Counted from the stretch's first letter, positions 1-8,147 are shown. The stretch: DNA of 64,000 nucleotides from Mesorhizobium sp. SOD10 (GCA_000824805.1 CCNA01000004.1:1-64000); one strand, 5' to 3'. Notes: generated from the sequence alone by a model not told the origin. Numbers and translations: made by a program.

Positions 1-21
1 ACTGCCTACTGCCTACTGCCT
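1..21. repeat. 7-bp tandem repeat at window edge
   Basis: Three direct copies of ACTGCCT lie at the extreme left edge, ending at the stop codon of the ModE-like gene. The array may extend beyond the window. It is a short simple-sequence repeat with no assignable function. Confidence 0.6.
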
Positions 22-362
22 CATCCCGCATCGATCTCCGCCTGCAGAGCCCGCATATGCACGGCGGCCGCCGATGAAGCGGCTCGCTCTATGGCGCGAA
101 AGCGGCTGACGACCGCCAGCCCCACCGATGTCAGTTGCGCGCCGCCGCCTTTGCGGCCGCCGGTCTGTGCCGCGACCAGCGGCTTGCCGAAGACGCGGTT
201 CATGTCCTCGACCAGGTCCCAGGCATGCTTGTAGGACATCTCCATCCCGCGCGCCGCGGCCGAGATCGAGCCGAAGGCGGCGATCTGTTCCAGCAATTCG
301 ATCTTGCCCGGGCCGATCCGGCCATCGGGGTCGAGATTTATCCGCAGGCTCAACGATGGCAT
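21..362 (-). CDS. ModE-like N-terminal HTH regulator, short form
   Basis: This 113-residue protein is a winged-HTH of the ModE/LysR-N type. Residues about 18-60 hold the helix-turn-helix (GKIELLEQIAAFGSISAAAR, then MSYKHAWDLVEDMN), followed by the wing with the Gly-rich TGGRKGGGA segment typical of ModE. E. coli ModE carries a C-terminal pair of molybdate-binding Mop domains; these are absent here, so the protein is DNA-binding only or needs a partner sensor. It lies downstream of modC and a perfect inverted repeat resembling a ModE box sits about 50 bp upstream of its ATG. Inference: local regulator of the molybdate transport genes. Family assignment is secure; effector sensing is not. Confidence 0.85.
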   Translation of the reverse strand: MPSLSLRINLDPDGRIGPGKIELLEQIAAFGSISAAARGMEMSYKHAWDLVEDMNRVFGKPLVAAQTGGRKGGGAQLTSVGLAVVSRFRAIERAASSAAAVHMRALQAEIDAG

Positions 363-409
363 GTCCTGTCCTCCGCGATCATGCCGAAAATTACATTCTC
401 CGCCGCCAG

Positions 410-436
410 ATCGCTATTCCAAATCAACATAGCGAT
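410..436. promoter_or_regulatory. Putative ModE operator (perfect inverted repeat)
   Basis: ATCGCTAT and ATAGCGAT form perfect 8-bp arms separated by 11 bp, between the end of modC and the start of the ModE-like gene. The arms match the half-site known for E. coli ModE (ATCGNTATA type). The position about 48 bp upstream of the regulator's ATG suggests autoregulation of the regulator. Confidence 0.6.
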
Positions 437-448
437 ATTGGTCTTTCG

Positions 449-1561
449 TCAACCATCCGCCTCAACCGGCAGCCCTGCCCCGGTCGTCGCGCTGTCGAAG
501 CTCACTGTCTTGATCACCGCGAACACCTGGCGGCCAAGCGCCAGACGAAGGGTGTGTTTGGATTGTTCGGTGATACGCGCCAGCACGATCGCGCCATTGC
601 AGTTGATGGCGATTTCCACCGTCGGCCCGATGCCCGGTCTGACGGCTGTTATCGTTCCCGCCAGAATGTTGAGCGCGCTGAGGCCCGCCGGCTGCTCGGT
701 GGCGATCATGACGTCGCGGGCGCGGATGCGAATGCGCACCGGAGCGCCCGCCGCCTGCGCCAGTTTCGGCACGCGGATTTCGCCGGCCTGCGAGGCAAGC
801 ACCGTCATACCGAAAGCCTCGTCATGGCGCAGGACTTTGGTGTCGAGCACCGCTCCGCCCTCGCCGCGCTCCTCCGCCGGCAAAAGATCCAGCCGCTGCA
901 TGATGGCCTCGGTCGGCCCCGCGGCCGCCACCTTGCCTTGGGAAAGCACCACGACGTCGCTTGCCAGCCGCGCCACCTCGGCGACGGAATGGCTGACATA
1001 GGCGATCGGAATCTTCGTCTCGTCGCGCAGCCGTTCGATGTAAGGCAGGATCTCGGCCTTGCGCGCCTCGTCGAGCGAGGCGAGCGGCTCGTCCATCAGA
1101 AGCAGTTTCGGGCTGGCAAGCAGCGCGCGGCCGATGGCGACGCGCTGCTTCTCGCCGCCCGACAGTTTCGCCGGCCGCCGGTCGAGCAGATGGCCGATGC
1201 CGAGCAGGTCGACCACCGCATCCATCTTGGCGTAGCGCTCGGAGGACGGCGTGAACCAGCGGCCGTAGCGCAGATTGCCGGCGACGCTCATATGCGGGAA
1301 CAGCCGCGCATCCTGGAACACCATGCCGATCCGCCGCTTGTGCATCGGCACGAAGATCCGCGCTTCAGTGTCGACCAGCACCCGCCCGTCGACGGCGATG
1401 CGGCCCTTGTCCGGGCGGATCAGCCCGGCGATCAGGTTGATCAGCGTCGACTTGCCGGAACCTGACGGCCCGAACAGCGCCGTCAGCCGGCCCGCGCTCT
1501 CGAAACCCGCTTCCAGGGCGAAGTCGCCGAGCCGATGACGGATGTCGACGGAGAGCGTCAT
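449..1561 (-). CDS. modC: Molybdate ABC transporter ATP-binding protein ModC
   Basis: This 370-residue ATPase energises high-affinity molybdate import with ModB and ModA. It shows Walker A (GPSGSGKST, about residue 31), Q-loop VFQDARLFPH, the signature LSGGEKQRVAIGRALL, Walker B LLLMDEPLASLD and the switch histidine in YVSHS. The C-terminal third is a TOBE domain (RIRARDVMIAT near residue 290), the usual ModC regulatory domain that can bind molybdate. Its ATG overlaps the stop codon of modB by four bases (ATGA), indicating translational coupling. The length is normal for ModC, and nothing in it looks damaged. Confidence 0.95.
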   Translation of the reverse strand: MTLSVDIRHRLGDFALEAGFESAGRLTALFGPSGSGKSTLINLIAGLIRPDKGRIAVDGRVLVDTEARIFVPMHKRRIGMVFQDARLFPHMSVAGNLRYGRWFTPSSERYAKMDAVVDLLGIGHLLDRRPAKLSGGEKQRVAIGRALLASPKLLLMDEPLASLDEARKAEILPYIERLRDETKIPIAYVSHSVAEVARLASDVVVLSQGKVAAAGPTEAIMQRLDLLPAEERGEGGAVLDTKVLRHDEAFGMTVLASQAGEIRVPKLAQAAGAPVRIRIRARDVMIATEQPAGLSALNILAGTITAVRPGIGPTVEIAINCNGAIVLARITEQSKHTLRLALGRQVFAVIKTVSFDSATTGAGLPVEADG

Positions 1562-2262
1562 TCGATGTCCATCCGCCGGCCGACGCGCCGCGCCAGCACT
1601 TCCGAGGCGATGAGCGCGACCATCGAGATGGCGATCGAGATCAGCGTCAGCCGGAGCGCGCCCTCGTCGCCGCCGGGCACCTGCGTGAAGGTGTAGATCG
1701 CCGAAGGCAGCGTCTGCGTTTCGTTGGGGATGTTGGAGACGAAGGTGATGGTGGCGCCGAATTCGCCCATCGCCTTGGCGAAGGAAAGGATCGCGCCGGC
1801 GATCAGGCCGGGAAGGATCAGCGGCAGCGTGATGGTGGCGAACACCCAGAGCGGATTGGCGCCGAGCGTGCCGGCGGCGGCCTCCATCTTGCGGTCGACC
1901 GCCTCGATCGAGAGCCTGATCGCCCGCACCATCAGCGGAAAACCCATGACCCCGCAGGCCAGTGCCGCGCCCGTCCAACGGAAGGAAAAGACGATGCCGA
2001 AATGCTCGGCCAGGAAGGCGCCGGCCGGGCCGCGCCGGCCGAAGGTGAGCAGAAGCAGATAGCCGGTCACCACCGGCGGCAGGATCAGCGGCAGATGCAC
2101 CAGCCCGTTGAGCAGAGTCTTGCCCCAGAAGCGCCCCCGCGCGAGCAGGAGTGCAAGCAGGATGCCCGGCGGCAGGCTGGCGATCATCGCCACCGACGCC
2201 ACCTTGATCGACAGGCGGACCGCATTCCATTCGTCGGGAGTGAGGTCCAGCAGCCAGTTCAT
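1558..2262 (-). CDS. modB: Molybdate ABC transporter permease ModB
   Basis: This 234-residue inner-membrane permease forms the molybdate channel with ModC. It has about five hydrophobic segments and the cytoplasmic EAA-type loop (DRKMEAAAGTLGANPLWVF) that docks on the ATPase. The C-terminal ISIAISMVALIASEVLARR segment is typical of ModB. The gene lies between modA (22 bp gap) and modC (4-bp overlap), the canonical modABC order. Length is close to E. coli ModB. Confidence 0.95.
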   Translation of the reverse strand: MNWLLDLTPDEWNAVRLSIKVASVAMIASLPPGILLALLLARGRFWGKTLLNGLVHLPLILPPVVTGYLLLLTFGRRGPAGAFLAEHFGIVFSFRWTGAALACGVMGFPLMVRAIRLSIEAVDRKMEAAAGTLGANPLWVFATITLPLILPGLIAGAILSFAKAMGEFGATITFVSNIPNETQTLPSAIYTFTQVPGGDEGALRLTLISIAISMVALIASEVLARRVGRRMDIE

Positions 2263-2284
2263 AGTTGCGTTTGCGCGGTCTTTC

Positions 2285-3076
2285 TCAGTTGCTCGGCGCC
2301 AGCACCGTGAAACCCTGCTCCTTGAAGAGGTCGGCGGCCTTGGCCGACTCGACGCATTTCAGGAAGGCAGCCGTATCCTTGTCCTTCGAATCGGCAGTCT
2401 GGGCAATCGGATAGATGATCGGCGGGTGCGAATCTTCAGGGAAGGTGCCGACGACCTTGACGCCCTTTTCGGCATGCGCGTCAGTAGCGTAGACGATACC
2501 CAGCGCCGCCTCGCCCGTCGACACCAGCTTCAACGCTGCACGCACATTCTCGGCCTGCGCGACCTTGCCCTCGACCGACGACCAGACGCCCAGCGATTCC
2601 AGCGCCGCCTTGCCGTATTTGCCGGCCGGCACGGCCTTGAAATCGCCCATGGCAAGCTTGCCGTCGCCGATCAGCTTGGCAAGGTCGAAGCCCTTCTCCA
2701 CCTTGGCCTCGACCATGGAGTCCTTCGGCGCCACCAGCACGATCTGGTTGCCGAGCAGCTTCACCTCGGTGTCAGGCTTGGTCAGCTTTTTGTCGGAAAG
2801 ATATTTCATCCAGTCGAGATCGGCCGATACGAACACGTCGGCCGGTGCGCCGCCTTCGATCTGCTTGGCCAACGCCGAGCTTGCCGCGTAGGAGATGGTG
2901 GCGGCTTCGCCGACTTCCGGCTCGCAGGCCTTGTTGACTGCGTCGAGCGCGTCCTTGAGGCTCGCCGCGGCAAAGACGACCACCTTGTCGTCGGCATGGG
3001 CCGCCGGTGCCGCCATCAGCATTGCCGTCAGGCCGCCGACAGCGGCCGCCTTCAACCTGAAGCCCTTGCCCGTCAT
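2285..3076 (-). CDS. modA: Molybdate-binding periplasmic protein ModA
   Basis: This is the periplasmic molybdate receptor, about 263 residues. The start at 3076 was chosen over an upstream in-frame ATG because it is preceded by a good Shine-Dalgarno (AGGGAGAGA) and opens directly into a signal peptide (KAAAVGGLTAMLMAAPAAHA) with a likely AHA|DD cleavage site. The mature part starts VVVFAAASLKDALD, the ModA hallmark whose Ser contacts molybdate, and contains DVFVSADLDWM and the later YATDAHAEK. It is the first gene of modABC. A divergent molbindin gene lies 167 bp upstream. Confidence 0.93.
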   Translation of the reverse strand: MTGKGFRLKAAAVGGLTAMLMAAPAAHADDKVVVFAAASLKDALDAVNKACEPEVGEAATISYAASSALAKQIEGGAPADVFVSADLDWMKYLSDKKLTKPDTEVKLLGNQIVLVAPKDSMVEAKVEKGFDLAKLIGDGKLAMGDFKAVPAGKYGKAALESLGVWSSVEGKVAQAENVRAALKLVSTGEAALGIVYATDAHAEKGVKVVGTFPEDSHPPIIYPIAQTADSKDKDTAAFLKCVESAKAADLFKEQGFTVLAPSN

Positions 3077-3123
3077 GAAGTCTCTCCCTGGTTTCAACAT
3101 CCGTTCGGCCCAAAGCCTCTGAC

Positions 3124-3146
3124 CGATATATCCGGATGAACATAAC
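3124..3146. promoter_or_regulatory. Possible degenerate ModE site upstream of modA
   Basis: Upstream of modA the sequence CGATATAT, nine bases, then CATAAC resembles the two halves of a ModE box but without good symmetry. It sits between the divergent modA and molbindin genes, where a molybdate-responsive repressor would be expected to bind. This is a weak match. Confidence 0.3.
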
Positions 3147-3243
3147 AAAGAAAGGCTTTTCGCCTGTCGTGGCATTGTGCGCCGGCGTGGTCTCGGCCTA
3201 CGCTGAATGCGAAACGGGACGGTGAAGCTCGAAGGAGAGACGT

Positions 3244-3453
3244 ATGAAGATCAGCGCCCGCAATATCCTGAAGGGTAAGGTCACGGAGATCGTCAAGGGA
3301 GCCACCACCTCGCATGTCCGGATCGACATCGGCGGCGGCGTCATCGTCACCTCCTCGATCACCAACGAGGCGGTCGCCGATCTTGCGCTCGAAAAAGGCA
3401 AGCAGGCCTATGCGGTGATCAAGGCCTCGGACGTCATGGTTGGCATCGACTGA
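3244..3453 (+). CDS. Molbindin (stand-alone TOBE/Mop domain protein)
   Basis: This 69-residue protein consists of one Mop/TOBE domain, beginning MKISARNILKGKVTEIVKGA and containing the SSITNEAV and AVIKASDVMVG segments that form the molybdate-binding oligomer in molbindins. Members store or buffer molybdate in the cytoplasm as hexamers. A Shine-Dalgarno GAAGGAGAG lies just upstream. It is divergent from modA and may be co-regulated with it. The ModE-like protein in this locus lacks Mop domains, so this protein could in principle supply molybdate sensing; that is inference only. Confidence 0.88.
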   Translation: MKISARNILKGKVTEIVKGATTSHVRIDIGGGVIVTSSITNEAVADLALEKGKQAYAVIKASDVMVGID

Positions 3454-3458
3454 GAGAG

Positions 3459-4253
3459 TTAAACGGCGATCGGCGCCTTGATGTTTGCATCCGCAAAATA
3501 GTTCTCGAGGCGGAAATCCTCGAAGCGGAAAGCGAAGAGGTCCTTCACCTCCGGATTGATCCACATCGTCGGCAGGGCCTTGGGCGTGCGCCGCATCTGC
3601 TCGCGCGCCTGCTCGAAATGGTTCGAATAAAGATGCGCGTCGCCCAGCGTATGGACGAAGTCGCCGGGCTCCAGCCCGGTCACCTGCGCCACCATCATGG
3701 TGAGCAGGGCATAGGAAGCGATGTTGAACGGCACGCCGAGGAAGATATCGCCGGAGCGCTGGTAAAGCTGGCAAGAGAGCCGGCCTTCTGAAACATAGAA
3801 CTGGAACAGGCAGTGACAGGGCGGCAGCGCCATCGCCTCGACTTCGGCCGGATTCCAGGCCGACACGATCAGCCGGCGCGAGTTAGGATTCTTGCGTATC
3901 TCCGTCAAAAGATTCGCGATCTGGTCGATCTCGCCGCCATGCCCATCCGGCCATGAGCGCCACTGCTTGCCATAGACCGGGCCGAGATCGCCGTTCTCGT
4001 CGGCCCATTCGTCCCAGATGGTGACCCCGTTGTCGTTGAGATATTTGATGTTGGTGTCGCCGGCCAGGAACCAAAGAAGCTCGTGGATGATCGACTTCAG
4101 ATGCAGCTTCTTGGTGGTCGTGACGGGAAAGCCGCGCGAAAGGTCGAACCGCATCTGATAGCCGAACACCGAGCGCGTGCCGATGCCCGTACGGTCGCCG
4201 CGATCGACGCCGTTCTCCAGCACATGCTTCAACAGGTCGAGATATTGGCGCAT
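3459..4253 (-). CDS. thyA: Thymidylate synthase ThyA
   Basis: This enzyme methylates dUMP to dTMP using methylene-tetrahydrofolate. The chosen start at 4253 ([12 protein letters not shown]) gives 264 residues, the same length as E. coli ThyA; an in-frame upstream codon at 4283 would only add a non-conserved extension. Visible motifs are [10 protein letters not shown] near the N-terminus, the nucleophile Cys in [13 protein letters not shown], the phosphate-binding CQLYQRSGD segment and HLYSNH. It is convergent with molbindin, whose stop is only five bases away. The usual partner folA (dihydrofolate reductase) is not present in this window. Confidence 0.97.
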   Translation of the reverse strand: MRQYLDLLKHVLENGVDRGDRTGIGTRSVFGYQMRFDLSRGFPVTTTKKLHLKSIIHELLWFLAGDTNIKYLNDNGVTIWDEWADENGDLGPVYGKQWRSWPDGHGGEIDQIANLLTEIRKNPNSRRLIVSAWNPAEVEAMALPPCHCLFQFYVSEGRLSCQLYQRSGDIFLGVPFNIASYALLTMMVAQVTGLEPGDFVHTLGDAHLYSNHFEQAREQMRRTPKALPTMWINPEVKDLFAFRFEDFRLENYFADANIKAPIAV

Positions 4254-4396
4254 CGGCTCTGCCTCGATTCGGGTGACAGCCAATCATACCCGACCGACAG
4301 CCGGTCGAACACCGCAAAGCAGGCTGCGGATGCGGATCGCACCCAAAAGTCCAGGGTGCCGGCACGGTTTCGTGCCGGCCGCCGGGTGCCTGTGGC

Positions 4397-4708
4397 TCAC
4401 AGAGAGCCGAGTTTGCCGAGGTCCTTCGCGATCAGATAGTAAAAGGTCACGCGGCTCTTGGTGTTGTCGGCATGCATCGCCTTGCAGGTTTTCTCGATCG
4501 AGGCGTTGGCCTTTGCGGCATCGGCAACGCCGAGCTTCTTGCCGATCCAGTTCTCCCGCACGCGGTCGAGTTCCTTCGGGTCGGTGCAGGACACCAGCGA
4601 GGAATCGCGGTTCCTCAGCGCAATACCCAGATGCTTGACGATCTTATCGACCGCCTCGGCGCTGGCGCCGGCATCGTATTTCTTCACATCCGCAAGATAG
4701 TCGGCCAT
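4397..4708 (-). CDS. DUF2853 family protein
   Basis: This small acidic helical protein has 103 residues when started at the ATG at 4708, which follows a Shine-Dalgarno GGGGAAG and opens MADYLADVKKYD. The pattern (KYDAGASAEAVDKIVKHLG, later CKAMHADNTKSRVTFYYLI) matches the DUF2853 family, known structurally but of unknown function. It is a single gene between thyA and the tmRNA gene. No signal peptide or membrane segment is seen. Confidence 0.8.
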   Translation of the reverse strand: MADYLADVKKYDAGASAEAVDKIVKHLGIALRNRDSSLVSCTDPKELDRVRENWIGKKLGVADAAKANASIEKTCKAMHADNTKSRVTFYYLIAKDLGKLGSL

Positions 4709-4912
4709 CAAACTTCCCCTCGTCGGCGCCACCGATCCGATCGGTGAGGGTTGTGGCGCGCCGCGCAACCTGTGCGCTAGATCGGAGACTCCTCACCGGG
4801 AGCGAGATTTGATTGAGCAGGCGCGCAAGTCAACCCTTGGCTGCACAGTTTGGCATAACCGGATAACCGCCGGTTTGGCCTTTATTTTTCCCTCATCGCT
4901 CCCTATATTCGC

Positions 4913-5236
4913 TTCGTCGGCTTGACCGACTATGGCGATAAACAGGCGATGAAATAAGCCGTTCGGACCCGGGGGCGGTACCCGGCGCCTCCACCAAAAA
5001 CCGCTCTGGCTGATGGAGCGGCTTTTGCTGGGGGCGAAATAGGATCGACGAAGGTGTAAAGATCGTACTTTCGCCCGGCATTGTACCACCGTCATCGGGC
5101 TAAACTTATAGTTGCCAACGACAACTATGCGGAAGCTCGTCTCGCTGCTTAATGCGGCGCGAACGCTTCAAATCAAGTCCTAGCGGTTCGCACTTCTAGG
5201 CGGGGTTCGGAGGTACCTGGCAACAGAAACCTCCAC
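4913..5236 (+). ncRNA. ssrA: tmRNA (ssrA), circularly permuted two-piece form
   Basis: The acceptor piece comes first: CGGCTT near 4918 pairs with AAGCCG, then a T-arm (CCGGG, seven-base loop, CCCGG) and the acceptor strand CGCCTCCACCA ending at 4996. An intervening hairpin loop (4997-5029) links it to the coding piece, whose 5' end GGGGGCGAAATAGGATCGAC starts at 5030 and pairs with the acceptor strand. The tag frame 5114-5152 reads ANDNYAEARLAA followed by TAA. A terminal hairpin GGAGGT/ACCTCC spans 5209-5234. This is the alphaproteobacterial permuted architecture, in which the loop is excised to give two RNAs. Outer ends are estimates. A TATATT element at 4904-4909 could be its -10 box. Confidence 0.95.
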
Positions 5237-5340
5237 CTTCTCCCTCCTTTTGCTTCTTACCAACCGACCGAACGGCAAAGGCTTGTCGGGCGCTCGATGC
5301 GCGGCGCACAGCCTTGCCGCTCATCACCCATGGACAAGCG

Positions 5341-5892
5341 ATGCAAAACGATTGCGACCGATTCTTCGTGCTGACCGGCGGCCCAGGCTCGGGCAAGACC
5401 ACGCTGATCGAGGCGCTGCGGACCCAAGGCTTTGCGACGGCCCCCGAGGCCGGGCGCGGCATCATCCGCGACCAGATGGCGATCGGCGGCCATGCCCTTC
5501 CCTGGCAGGATCGCGCACTCTTTGCCGAGCTGATGCTGGCATGGGAGCTGCGTTCCTGGCACGCCGCGCATGCCGAACCCGGCCCGGTCTTCTTCGATCG
5601 CGGCACACCCGACACGGTCGGCTATCTCAGACTCTGCGGCCTGCCGGTGCCCGATCACGTCACAAGCGCGGCGCGAAAATTCCGCTACGCGCCCCGCGTC
5701 TTCGTCGCGCCGCCATGGCCGGAGATCTTCACCCAGGACGAGGAGCGCAAGCAGACGCTCGAGGAGGCCGAGCGCACGTTCCGTTTCGTCACCGGTGCCT
5801 ATGCGGAACTCGGCTACGAATTGGCCACCTTGCCCCTTGCTTCGCTCGAAGAGCGGGTGCGCTTCGTTATCGATCAAACAGGCCTGCAATAA
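5341..5892 (+). CDS. AAA family ATPase (AAA_28-like, nucleotide kinase fold)
   Basis: This 183-residue P-loop protein has Walker A GGPGSGKTT near residue 14, an early arginine/glutamate-rich lid and a putative Walker B/catalytic segment VFFDRGTPDTVGYL. The C-terminal part (QTLEEAERTFRFVTGAYAELGYEL) matches bacterial AAA_28 proteins related to NadR-type kinases. The ATG at 5341 was preferred over an in-frame TTG at 5314. Substrate is unknown. It is convergent with the efflux gene, and the two share a terminator. Confidence 0.75.
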   Translation: MQNDCDRFFVLTGGPGSGKTTLIEALRTQGFATAPEAGRGIIRDQMAIGGHALPWQDRALFAELMLAWELRSWHAAHAEPGPVFFDRGTPDTVGYLRLCGLPVPDHVTSAARKFRYAPRVFVAPPWPEIFTQDEERKQTLEEAERTFRFVTGAYAELGYELATLPLASLEERVRFVIDQTGLQ

Positions 5893-5893
5893 A

Positions 5894-5916
5894 AAAGGCC
5901 GGACAAGCCGGCCTTT
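5894..5916. terminator. Bidirectional terminator between convergent genes
   Basis: AAAGGCCGG and CCGGCCTTT form a perfect 9-bp stem with a 5-base loop. It lies directly after the stop of the AAA ATPase and before the stop of the convergent Bcr/CflA gene, with A/T tracts on both flanks, so it can serve both strands. Confidence 0.8.
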
Positions 5917-5936
5917 GGGGGTTGTTTCGAGGCGCC

Positions 5937-7142
5937 CTACTCCGCCGGCGCTTCCACCGCTTCGCGTGAGCGGCCGAGCGTGAGCTTGGCCAGCGTGAAC
6001 GAGATCACGGCGCAGAGCGTGATGCCCGCTACCATCGGCATCGGCGTGCCGTCGAAGAAGATGCCGGCGACGCCCATCGCCAGCGCGCCGATGGCGAAAT
6101 GCAGCGTGCCCATCAGCGCCGAGGCCGTGCCGGCGATCTCGCCATGCTCTTCCATCGCCAACACCGAGGTGGTCGGGATGACAAGGCCGAGGAAGCCGTA
6201 GCCGACGAAGAGCAGCGCGGCCATCACGTCGAGCCGGTCGACGCCCGAGGCCATGATCGCGAACAGCGCGACCATAACCGTGGCATAGCCGGTGACCGCC
6301 ACCCAGACGACGCGCCTCAACCCGAAGCGGTCGGCGAGCATCCCGGTCAGTTGCGACATGCCGATGAAGGCGACCGCGTTGATCGAGAAGAACACGCTAT
6401 AGACCGACGGCGACAGGCCGTAATGGTCGATCAGGATGAAGGACGAGCTCGACAGGTAGACGAAGAAGCTCGCAATGCCGAAGCCGGCGATCGCCACAAG
6501 GCCGAGGAAGTTGCGGTCGCCCATCAGGTAGCGGTAGCCGGCAAGCGCCGTGCCGAAGGATGAGCCGGCGCGCTCTTCGACCGGGCGCGTCTCCTTGAGC
6601 GAGGTGGCCAGCAGGATCGTTGCAAGCGCCGCGGCGCCGGTGACTGTCCAGAACACGGCGCGCCAGCCGAAACTTTCGATGATCTGGCTGCCGGTCAGCG
6701 GCGCCAGGATCGGCGAAACCGAGAACACCAGCATCAGAAGCGACATCAGCTTGGCGGCCTCATTGCCGGTGTGCAGATCGCGCACGATGGCGCGCGGCAC
6801 CGCCATGCCGGCGCTGGCGCCGAGACCCTGCAGGAAGCGGAAGGCGATCAGCCACTCGATGTTAGGTGCCATCGCCGAGCCGACGCCGCCGACCATGAAC
6901 AGCGCGAGGCCGGCATAAAGCGGCGCCTTGCGGCCGACCATGTCGGAGATCGGCCCGACGACGATCTGACCGAAACCCATCGACAGGAAGAAGATCAACA
7001 GGCTCATCTGCACGGCGGCAGTGCCGGCATGCAGGTCCTGGCCGATCGAAGGCAGCGCGGGAAGATACATATCAATCGCGAACGGCCCGATCGCGGACAA
7101 CAAGCCGAGCACGACCGCGATGCGGAGGAATTTGGGACTCAT
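5937..7142 (-). CDS. Bcr/CflA family multidrug efflux MFS transporter
   Basis: This 401-residue inner-membrane drug:H+ antiporter has about 12 hydrophobic segments. The first carries the Bcr/CflA hallmark IDMYLPALPSIGQDL, and the loop between segments 2 and 3 carries MFS motif A (GPISDMVGRKAPLYAG). Motif C-like glycine-rich sequence (FSVSPILAPLTGSQI) lies in segment 5. A TetR regulator is divergently encoded 205 bp away, the usual arrangement for repressor-controlled pumps. Substrates are not predictable. Confidence 0.9.
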   Translation of the reverse strand: MSPKFLRIAVVLGLLSAIGPFAIDMYLPALPSIGQDLHAGTAAVQMSLLIFFLSMGFGQIVVGPISDMVGRKAPLYAGLALFMVGGVGSAMAPNIEWLIAFRFLQGLGASAGMAVPRAIVRDLHTGNEAAKLMSLLMLVFSVSPILAPLTGSQIIESFGWRAVFWTVTGAAALATILLATSLKETRPVEERAGSSFGTALAGYRYLMGDRNFLGLVAIAGFGIASFFVYLSSSSFILIDHYGLSPSVYSVFFSINAVAFIGMSQLTGMLADRFGLRRVVWVAVTGYATVMVALFAIMASGVDRLDVMAALLFVGYGFLGLVIPTTSVLAMEEHGEIAGTASALMGTLHFAIGALAMGVAGIFFDGTPMPMVAGITLCAVISFTLAKLTLGRSREAVEAPAE

Positions 7143-7231
7143 GATAAGGCTCTTTTCGGATCTGGTTGCCGCCGCGAATACCGGCGTCTGAACCCAGGAC
7201 GTTCCATCCCGCGGAAATCCTACATTCAGAG

Positions 7232-7265
7232 CGAATTCATTCGCCTGTCAGGGCGAACGTATTCG
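7232..7265. promoter_or_regulatory. Paired CGAA-N4-TTCG palindromes
   Basis: CGAATTCATTCG (7232-7243) and CGAACGTATTCG (7254-7265) share the same CGAA-N4-TTCG form and are offset by exactly 22 bp, about two helical turns. They lie about 90-120 bp upstream of the efflux gene start, in the divergent region with the TetR gene, and are candidate operators. Confidence 0.4.
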
Positions 7266-7304
7266 TCTTCAGCGGGATTCCCCTTTATTGTGTCCACAAA
7301 TTTA

Positions 7305-7347
7305 GACAGGCTTGTCCAATTCGTCAATCACCGCTATATAGATTTTC
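7305..7347 (+). promoter_or_regulatory. TetR-gene promoter with overlapping operator-like dyad
   Basis: TTGTCC (7312-7317) and TATATA (7335-7340) are spaced 17 bp, a good sigma-70-type promoter. Transcription would start about seven bases downstream, at or next to the ATG at 7348, and no Shine-Dalgarno is visible, so the mRNA may be leaderless. The dyad GACAGGCTTGTC (7305-7316, one mismatched pair) overlaps the -35 box, an ideal place for autorepression. Confidence 0.5.
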
Positions 7348-8031
7348 ATGAAGCACGGCGTTTCTCCTGACACCTTCCCGCCACGCAGCCACGAGGCCAA
7401 ACGCGTGTCGGTGGTGGATGCCGCCGCTTCCGTTTTTTGCCGCGAAGGTTATGCCGGCGCCAATATCGACCTGATCGCGGCCGAGGCCGGCGTCTCGCGC
7501 CAGACCGTCTACAACCATCACGGCGACAAGGAAAAGCTCTTCGTGGCCGTCGTGCACGACCTGACGGAGCGCTGCAACGCCGGCATCTTCGCCACCATCG
7601 CCAGCTTCCCCGACCAGCCCACGGACCTGGAAGCCGACCTGATCGCCTTTGCCGTGCGCATGAACCGCAATTGCATCTGCAACCGCGACGGCCGTTTCTT
7701 GCGCAAGCTGATCCAGGCCGAAGGCGAGCGTTATCCGGAACTGTTTGCCGAATGGCGCGAACAGGGCCCGGGCCGCACCTGGTCGGCGCTTGCCGCGCGC
7801 TTCGCCCGGCTTGCCTTCGCCGGGCATCTCGCGATCGGCGACCCCGACGTCGCGGCGCGTCAGTTCCTCGCCCTCGTCAATGCCGAGCTTCAGATCACTT
7901 TCATGCTGGGTGGGATGCCGACCGAGGAAGAAGTGCTGCGCTCCGCCACCAATGGCGTGCGGACCTTTCTCAGCGCCTTCGCCAGGAAGAAGTCGCCAGC
8001 CGGCAAACAGGCGGCGCTCGTTCACGCCTGA
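7348..8031 (+). CDS. TetR/AcrR family transcriptional regulator
   Basis: This 227-residue regulator has an N-terminal HTH, residues about 18-62 (VVDAAASVFCREGYAGANID, then AEAGVSRQTVYNHHGDKEKLF). The C-terminal ligand-binding half with a cluster of cysteines (NRNCICNRDGRFLR) resembles the AefR-like TetR_C_7 group. It is divergent from the Bcr/CflA pump and presumably represses it. The gene appears to start without a ribosome-binding site. Confidence 0.9.
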   Translation: MKHGVSPDTFPPRSHEAKRVSVVDAAASVFCREGYAGANIDLIAAEAGVSRQTVYNHHGDKEKLFVAVVHDLTERCNAGIFATIASFPDQPTDLEADLIAFAVRMNRNCICNRDGRFLRKLIQAEGERYPELFAEWREQGPGRTWSALAARFARLAFAGHLAIGDPDVAARQFLALVNAELQITFMLGGMPTEEEVLRSATNGVRTFLSAFARKKSPAGKQAALVHA

Positions 8032-8147
8032 ACGATCAAATCGCCGGCACCCCTCTTGGCCTCACGCCTTTGCGCCTATATGCGGTTTACGCCGCGCTCA
8101 AGCTTGATTACAGCTATGCGGACGATTCAACGGAACCCGACCATCAC

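Noticed and set aside
128..1538. Long plus-strand open frames opposite modC
   Set aside because: Translations are Arg/Pro/His-rich and lack domain patterns; they mirror the well-supported modC on the other strand, as expected at high G+C.
4793..5095. Minus-strand open frame across the tmRNA gene
   Set aside because: It is the complement of the permuted tmRNA and has no protein-like pattern.
7437..8147. N-terminal extension of the sspB frame overlapping the TetR gene
   Set aside because: The translation is a low-complexity Arg/Pro-rich shadow of TetR; the recognisable SspB fold starts at the ATG at 8148.
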